A stretch of 64,000 nucleotides of DNA from Dialister sp900541485 (GTDB taxonomy: Bacteria > Bacillota > Negativicutes > Veillonellales > Dialisteraceae), in contig OZ221974.1 of NCBI GenBank assembly GCA_965119665.1, positions 1,426,001 through 1,490,000 on the forward strand. Direction: 5' to 3'. Shown one piece after another: positions 60,363 to 64,000 of this stretch (position 1 is its first letter; each line of letters starts with the position of its first letter). The notes under the pieces were generated by a model. The model had not been told where the DNA came from, searched no databases, and saw only the letters and a list, made by a program, of their open reading frames with translations. The translations under genes were made by a program, and so were the position numbers.

Positions 60363-62738
60363 GTGGCAATTACAAGAACAATAACAATCGGTGATAAAAA
60401 GAAAAAACCTTCGGCAAAAAAGGAACCGGTTTTTAAGAGAAAAAGAAACGCTGACGGTAAGACCTTGGTAATTGTAGAATCACCGGCCAAAGCAAAAACC
60501 ATTGAAAGAATTTTGGGATCCGGCTATAAGGTGCTTGCTTCTATGGGACATTTGCGGGACCTCCCGGAAAAAACTTTTGGTGTGGATATTGCTCATGATT
60601 TTACTCCCGAATATGTAAATTCGGTAAAACGGGTAGATGTTATCAAGAATTTACAGAAGGAAGCAAATCGTTCAAAAGATATTCTTTTGGCAACGGACCC
60701 TGACCGTGAGGGAGAAGCGATTTCATGGCATTTATCTAAGCTGCTTGATGTGAATCCTGATGATAATGTCCGGATTGCTTTTCATGAAATTACACCACCG
60801 GCGATTAAGGATGCGGTAAAACATCCCGGCCCGGTTGATTTATCGATGGTGAATGCCCAGCAGGCACGACGTGTATTAGACCGTATTGTCGGGTATAAAC
60901 TGTCACCATGGTTGTGGAAACAGATTTATCGAGGATTATCTGCAGGCCGTGTACAATCGGTTGCAACCAGACTGATTTGTGAAAGAGAAGAAGAAATTCG
61001 TGCATTTACTCCTGTAGAATACTGGACTGTCGAGGGAACTTTTAAAACAGAAGAGAAAGAAAAGTTTAAGGCAAAACTGGTTCAAATCGCAGGAAAGGAT
61101 GCGGAGTTACATACAAAAGAAGAAACCGACCGTGTGGTACAGGCTCTTTTAAAAAAGCCTGCCGATATTATTTCCGTAACTAAATCTAAAAAGCAGAGAA
61201 AAGCCAAGCCGCCTTATACAACGTCTACCATGCAGCAGGATGCAGTGAATCGTTTGAGCTTCGGATCCAAGAAAACAATGATGCTTGCGCAAATGCTTTA
61301 TGAAGGTGTTGAAATTCCCGGACACGGGCATATAGGGCTTATTACTTATATGCGTACAGATTCTACCCGTATTTCTGCTGAAATGATACAGCAAATCCGT
61401 CCTTATATTATGAGTGTCTATGGGGAGGAATATTTGCCGGCAAAACCGAATGTATATTCAAAGAAAAAAGACGCCCAGGATGCCCATGAAGCTATCCGCC
61501 CCACCAGCTTGGAATTTCCGCCGGAAACTTTAAAAGCAATTTTATCGAGGGACCAACTTCGTTTATACACGCTTATATGGAATCGTTTTGTTGCCAGCCA
61601 GATGGCACCGCAGATTTCGCAGGCGACTACCGCAACATTACAAAATGGAGAGTACACACTCCGTGCATCGGGAAGTACCGTTCTTTTTGACGGATTTACC
61701 GTTATGCAGCCGGCGAAAGAGAAAAAGCAGGAAAACGAAGATTTTACAACTCTTCCTCCGCTGCGGAAGGGTGAATCTGTTATGAATACTAAAATGGAAG
61801 GGGAGCAGCATTTTACAACGCCTCCGCCAAGATATACGGAAGCGAGCCTGATTAAAACGTTGGAAGAAAAGGGAATTGGTCGTCCCTCTACGTATGCACC
61901 CATTTTAGATACAATCCAGAAACGAAACTACGTAGAAAAGGAAGGAAAACAGTTTGTTCCAACGGATTTGGGATTTAAGGTAACAAATCTCTTAAAGCAA
62001 TATTTTGCAGGTATTATTAATGTTGACTTTACCGCCGAGTTAGAGACGTGGCTCGATAAAATTGCAGAAGGGAAAGCTACTTATGAAAATGCAATCCGTG
62101 AATTCTGGAATGTTTTCGAAAAGGAATTAAATGAAGCCAATGTAAAAGCGGCAAAAGCTAAAGAGGATAATCAGGAAGTATCGGATGTTCTTTGTGAAAA
62201 ATGCGGAGCACCTATGATTGTGAAGATGAGCCGGTACGGAAAATATCTGGCTTGCCCGAATTTCCCGGAATGCAAAAATACAAAGCCTTATGGGAAAGGT
62301 GACGGAAAAGAGGAGGTTTCGGATATTCCCTGTGATGAGTGTGGAGAAAAAATGGTTTATCGTCAGGGACCGTACGGAAGATATCTGAAATGCCCGGCCT
62401 GCGGAGCCAATAAAGCGATAGTTGTTGACACGGGCATTGTATGTCCGAAGTGTCATGAAGGACATCTTGTGCGCAGACGCTCCAGAAGGGGTCGTTATTT
62501 CTACGGATGCAATCAATATCCCCGCTGCGATATGGCACTTTGGGATGAGCCGGTCGATCAATTCTGCGATACCTGCGGCGCAATCATGGTGAAGAAAACT
62601 TATAAAAACAAAGGGGAAAAAATTCTTTGTTCCAATCCGGAATGTCCGACCCATCCGAAGAAAAAGAAACCAGCAGGCGAAGACTCGGGGAAATCCGGTG
62701 CTAAAAGAAAGGGAAAGAAAACAGGAGAATCAAATTGA
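60363..62738 (+). CDS. topA: DNA topoisomerase I
   Basis: A 791-residue type IA topoisomerase that relaxes negative supercoils. It starts at GTG 60363 after GGAGGG. A Lys-rich N-terminal extension (about 30 residues) precedes the Toprim domain (TLVIVESPAKAKTIERILG; DPDREGEAISWHL). The catalytic tyrosine is Y329 in LITYMRTDSTRIS. The C-terminus has four cysteine-rich zinc modules (CEKC, CDEC, CPKC, CDTC) and a basic tail. Its stop overlaps the TTG start of trmFO. Confidence 0.97.
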   Translation: MAITRTITIGDKKKKPSAKKEPVFKRKRNADGKTLVIVESPAKAKTIERILGSGYKVLASMGHLRDLPEKTFGVDIAHDFTPEYVNSVKRVDVIKNLQKEANRSKDILLATDPDREGEAISWHLSKLLDVNPDDNVRIAFHEITPPAIKDAVKHPGPVDLSMVNAQQARRVLDRIVGYKLSPWLWKQIYRGLSAGRVQSVATRLICEREEEIRAFTPVEYWTVEGTFKTEEKEKFKAKLVQIAGKDAELHTKEETDRVVQALLKKPADIISVTKSKKQRKAKPPYTTSTMQQDAVNRLSFGSKKTMMLAQMLYEGVEIPGHGHIGLITYMRTDSTRISAEMIQQIRPYIMSVYGEEYLPAKPNVYSKKKDAQDAHEAIRPTSLEFPPETLKAILSRDQLRLYTLIWNRFVASQMAPQISQATTATLQNGEYTLRASGSTVLFDGFTVMQPAKEKKQENEDFTTLPPLRKGESVMNTKMEGEQHFTTPPPRYTEASLIKTLEEKGIGRPSTYAPILDTIQKRNYVEKEGKQFVPTDLGFKVTNLLKQYFAGIINVDFTAELETWLDKIAEGKATYENAIREFWNVFEKELNEANVKAAKAKEDNQEVSDVLCEKCGAPMIVKMSRYGKYLACPNFPECKNTKPYGKGDGKEEVSDIPCDECGEKMVYRQGPYGRYLKCPACGANKAIVVDTGIVCPKCHEGHLVRRRSRRGRYFYGCNQYPRCDMALWDEPVDQFCDTCGAIMVKKTYKNKGEKILCSNPECPTHPKKKKPAGEDSGKSGAKRKGKKTGESN

Positions 62739-64000
62739 CAGATAAAATAACGGTCATAGGTGCCGGTTTGGCAGGAAGTGAAGCAGCCTGGCAACTGGCA
62801 CAAAAACAGATACCTGTCCGCCTGATAGAAATGCGGCCGGTTAAACAAACTCCGGCGCACCGGACGGGATATTTTGCTGAACTTGTGTGCAGTAATTCTC
62901 TTCGGGCAGCGGCATTAACGAATGCAGTCGGTCTTTTAAAAGAAGAAATGCGCCGGCTGGGATCGGTCATTATGAGCTGTGCCGACAGCCACAGTGTACC
63001 TGCCGGAGGGGCGTTGGCAGTGGATCGTGAGGGTTTTGCCCGAGCAGTAACGGAAAAGGTAAAAAGTCATCCGCTGATTGAATTTGTGGCGGAAGAAACA
63101 GAAACTATTCCTGAAAAAGGAATAGTTATTATAGCAACGGGTCCGCTTACAGACGGAAAACTTGCAGAAGCAATAGAAAAATTTTGCGGAACTGAGGGTT
63201 TTCATTTTTATGATGCCGCTGCACCGATTGTCACAAAAGAATCTCTCGACATGAATATCATTTACCGTATGTCCCGCTATAATAAGGGAGAGGCGGCTTA
63301 TTTGAATTGTCCGATGAATGAGAGAGAGTATAAAGCCTTTTATGAAGCTCTCAGAACGGCACAGTTGGCCGACGTGCACGGATTTGAAAAGGGAGATGTT
63401 TTCGAAGGGTGTATGCCGATAGAAGTTATGGCGGTCCGCGGGGAAGATACGATGCGTTTCGGACCGATGAAACCGGTTGGACTTCCGAATCCTGCAACGG
63501 GTAAGGAACCGTATGCAGTCGTACAGCTCCGTCAGGATAATGTAGGGGACACCATGTATAATCTGGTGGGATTCCAAACACATTTGAAATGGGGCGAGCA
63601 GAAAAGAGTTTTCCGAATGATTCCGGGACTGGAAAACGCGGAATTTATTCGTTATGGTGTGATGCATAGAAATACGTATATTGATTCTCCGCATCTTTTA
63701 AATGCAACAATGGAAACGAGAACAAGAGAAGGACTGTTTTTTGCCGGACAGATGACGGGCGTGGAAGGATATGTCGAGTCGGCAGCATCAGGAATTGCAG
63801 CAGCCTTTTCGGCAGCCGAAAGATTTCACGGCAAAACACCTTCCGCCTTTCCGAGAGAATGTGCCATTGGAGCATTGTGTCACTATATTTCCCATTTTGA
63901 GGGAAAGAATTTCCAACCGATGAATGTCAATTTCGGACTCATACCTTCTTTAGAAATGCGAGTACCTAAAAAAGAAAAAAATCAAAAATTGGCAGAAAGA
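62735..64000 (+). CDS. trmFO: Methylenetetrahydrofolate-tRNA-(uracil-54) methyltransferase TrmFO (3' end beyond window)
   Basis: This FAD enzyme makes ribothymidine at position 54 of tRNA using methylene-tetrahydrofolate. The 422 visible codons are open to the window edge. They begin at TTG 62735, overlapping the topA stop, with AGGAG 8 bases upstream. The FAD motif ITVIGAGLAGSEAAW, ELVCSNSLR with a likely catalytic cysteine, and GQMTGVEGYVESAASG are diagnostic. The family is about 435-450 residues, so little is missing. topA-trmFO is the standard Firmicute pair. Confidence 0.95.
   Translation, partial: MTDKITVIGAGLAGSEAAWQLAQKQIPVRLIEMRPVKQTPAHRTGYFAELVCSNSLRAAALTNAVGLLKEEMRRLGSVIMSCADSHSVPAGGALAVDREGFARAVTEKVKSHPLIEFVAEETETIPEKGIVIIATGPLTDGKLAEAIEKFCGTEGFHFYDAAAPIVTKESLDMNIIYRMSRYNKGEAAYLNCPMNEREYKAFYEALRTAQLADVHGFEKGDVFEGCMPIEVMAVRGEDTMRFGPMKPVGLPNPATGKEPYAVVQLRQDNVGDTMYNLVGFQTHLKWGEQKRVFRMIPGLENAEFIRYGVMHRNTYIDSPHLLNATMETRTREGLFFAGQMTGVEGYVESAASGIAAAFSAAERFHGKTPSAFPRECAIGALCHYISHFEGKNFQPMNVNFGLIPSLEMRVPKKEKNQKLAER

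Overview
The window looks like the chromosome of a diderm Firmicute of the class Negativicutes (Veillonella/Dialister-like; genus is an inference). It carries Firmicute-type genes and orders: polC, an ispH-rpsA fusion, scpA-scpB, comEA-comEC-holA, and dprA-topA-trmFO. It also encodes parts of an outer membrane: an OstA/LptD-like barrel protein, a secretin with a PilP-like partner, and an ArnT-like glycosyltransferase. No sporulation gene is visible. Most housekeeping genes look near 45-50 % GC. The CRISPR locus, pgi and the DUF2254 gene are visibly AT-richer.

Layout. 1-5125: the end of a type III-A CRISPR operon (csm4 3' end, csm5, cas6, csm6, all joined by ATGA-type overlaps), a leader, and a 15-repeat array. 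The array is split by a 348-bp non-spacer segment holding a 76-codon ORF and a terminator. 5127-8640: RluA-type pseudouridine synthase and pgeF, facing a minus-strand group (metallophosphoesterase, DUF4931/GalT-like protein, small unknown). 8757-12960: an amino-acid ABC importer and an AGCS sodium:amino-acid symporter. 13013-15548 (minus): rpsD and a basic amino-acid decarboxylase. 15623-22195: a tightly packed run scpA-scpB-rluB-FAD protein-cmk-plsC-ispH/rpsA. 22282-26920: der-plsY-gpsA-rsmD-coaD-coiled-coil protein. 27016-35956: comEA-comEC-holA-VanW-polC.

36003-38835 (minus): queG, a zeta-toxin-like kinase and cbiZ. 38892-42006: a membrane-anchored unknown and the two-subunit L-serine dehydratase. 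42161-42507: a possible small RNA and a tRNA-Pro/tRNA-Gly pair. 42582-50220: envelope genes (several secreted unknowns, the OstA-like barrel protein, PilP-like protein, secretin) with pgi placed among them. 50248-55486: an ABC-F ATPase, a TPR lipoprotein, an SDR oxidoreductase, a DUF2254 membrane gene bracketed by 46-bp direct repeats, and tRNA-Thr. 55578-64000: ArnT-like transferase, a structured intergenic element, yraN, comM, dprA, topA and trmFO (cut by the window end).

How it fits together. Secretin, ComEA, ComEC, ComM and DprA are all present, so DNA uptake across two membranes is plausible, although ComEC has lost its nuclease-like motif. The most unusual protein is PolC: the proofreading exonuclease normally inserted in its PHP domain is missing, while the PHP residues look like an intact metal site. 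The most unusual DNA structures are the gene-bearing interruption of the CRISPR array and the direct-repeat-bounded DUF2254 insert.
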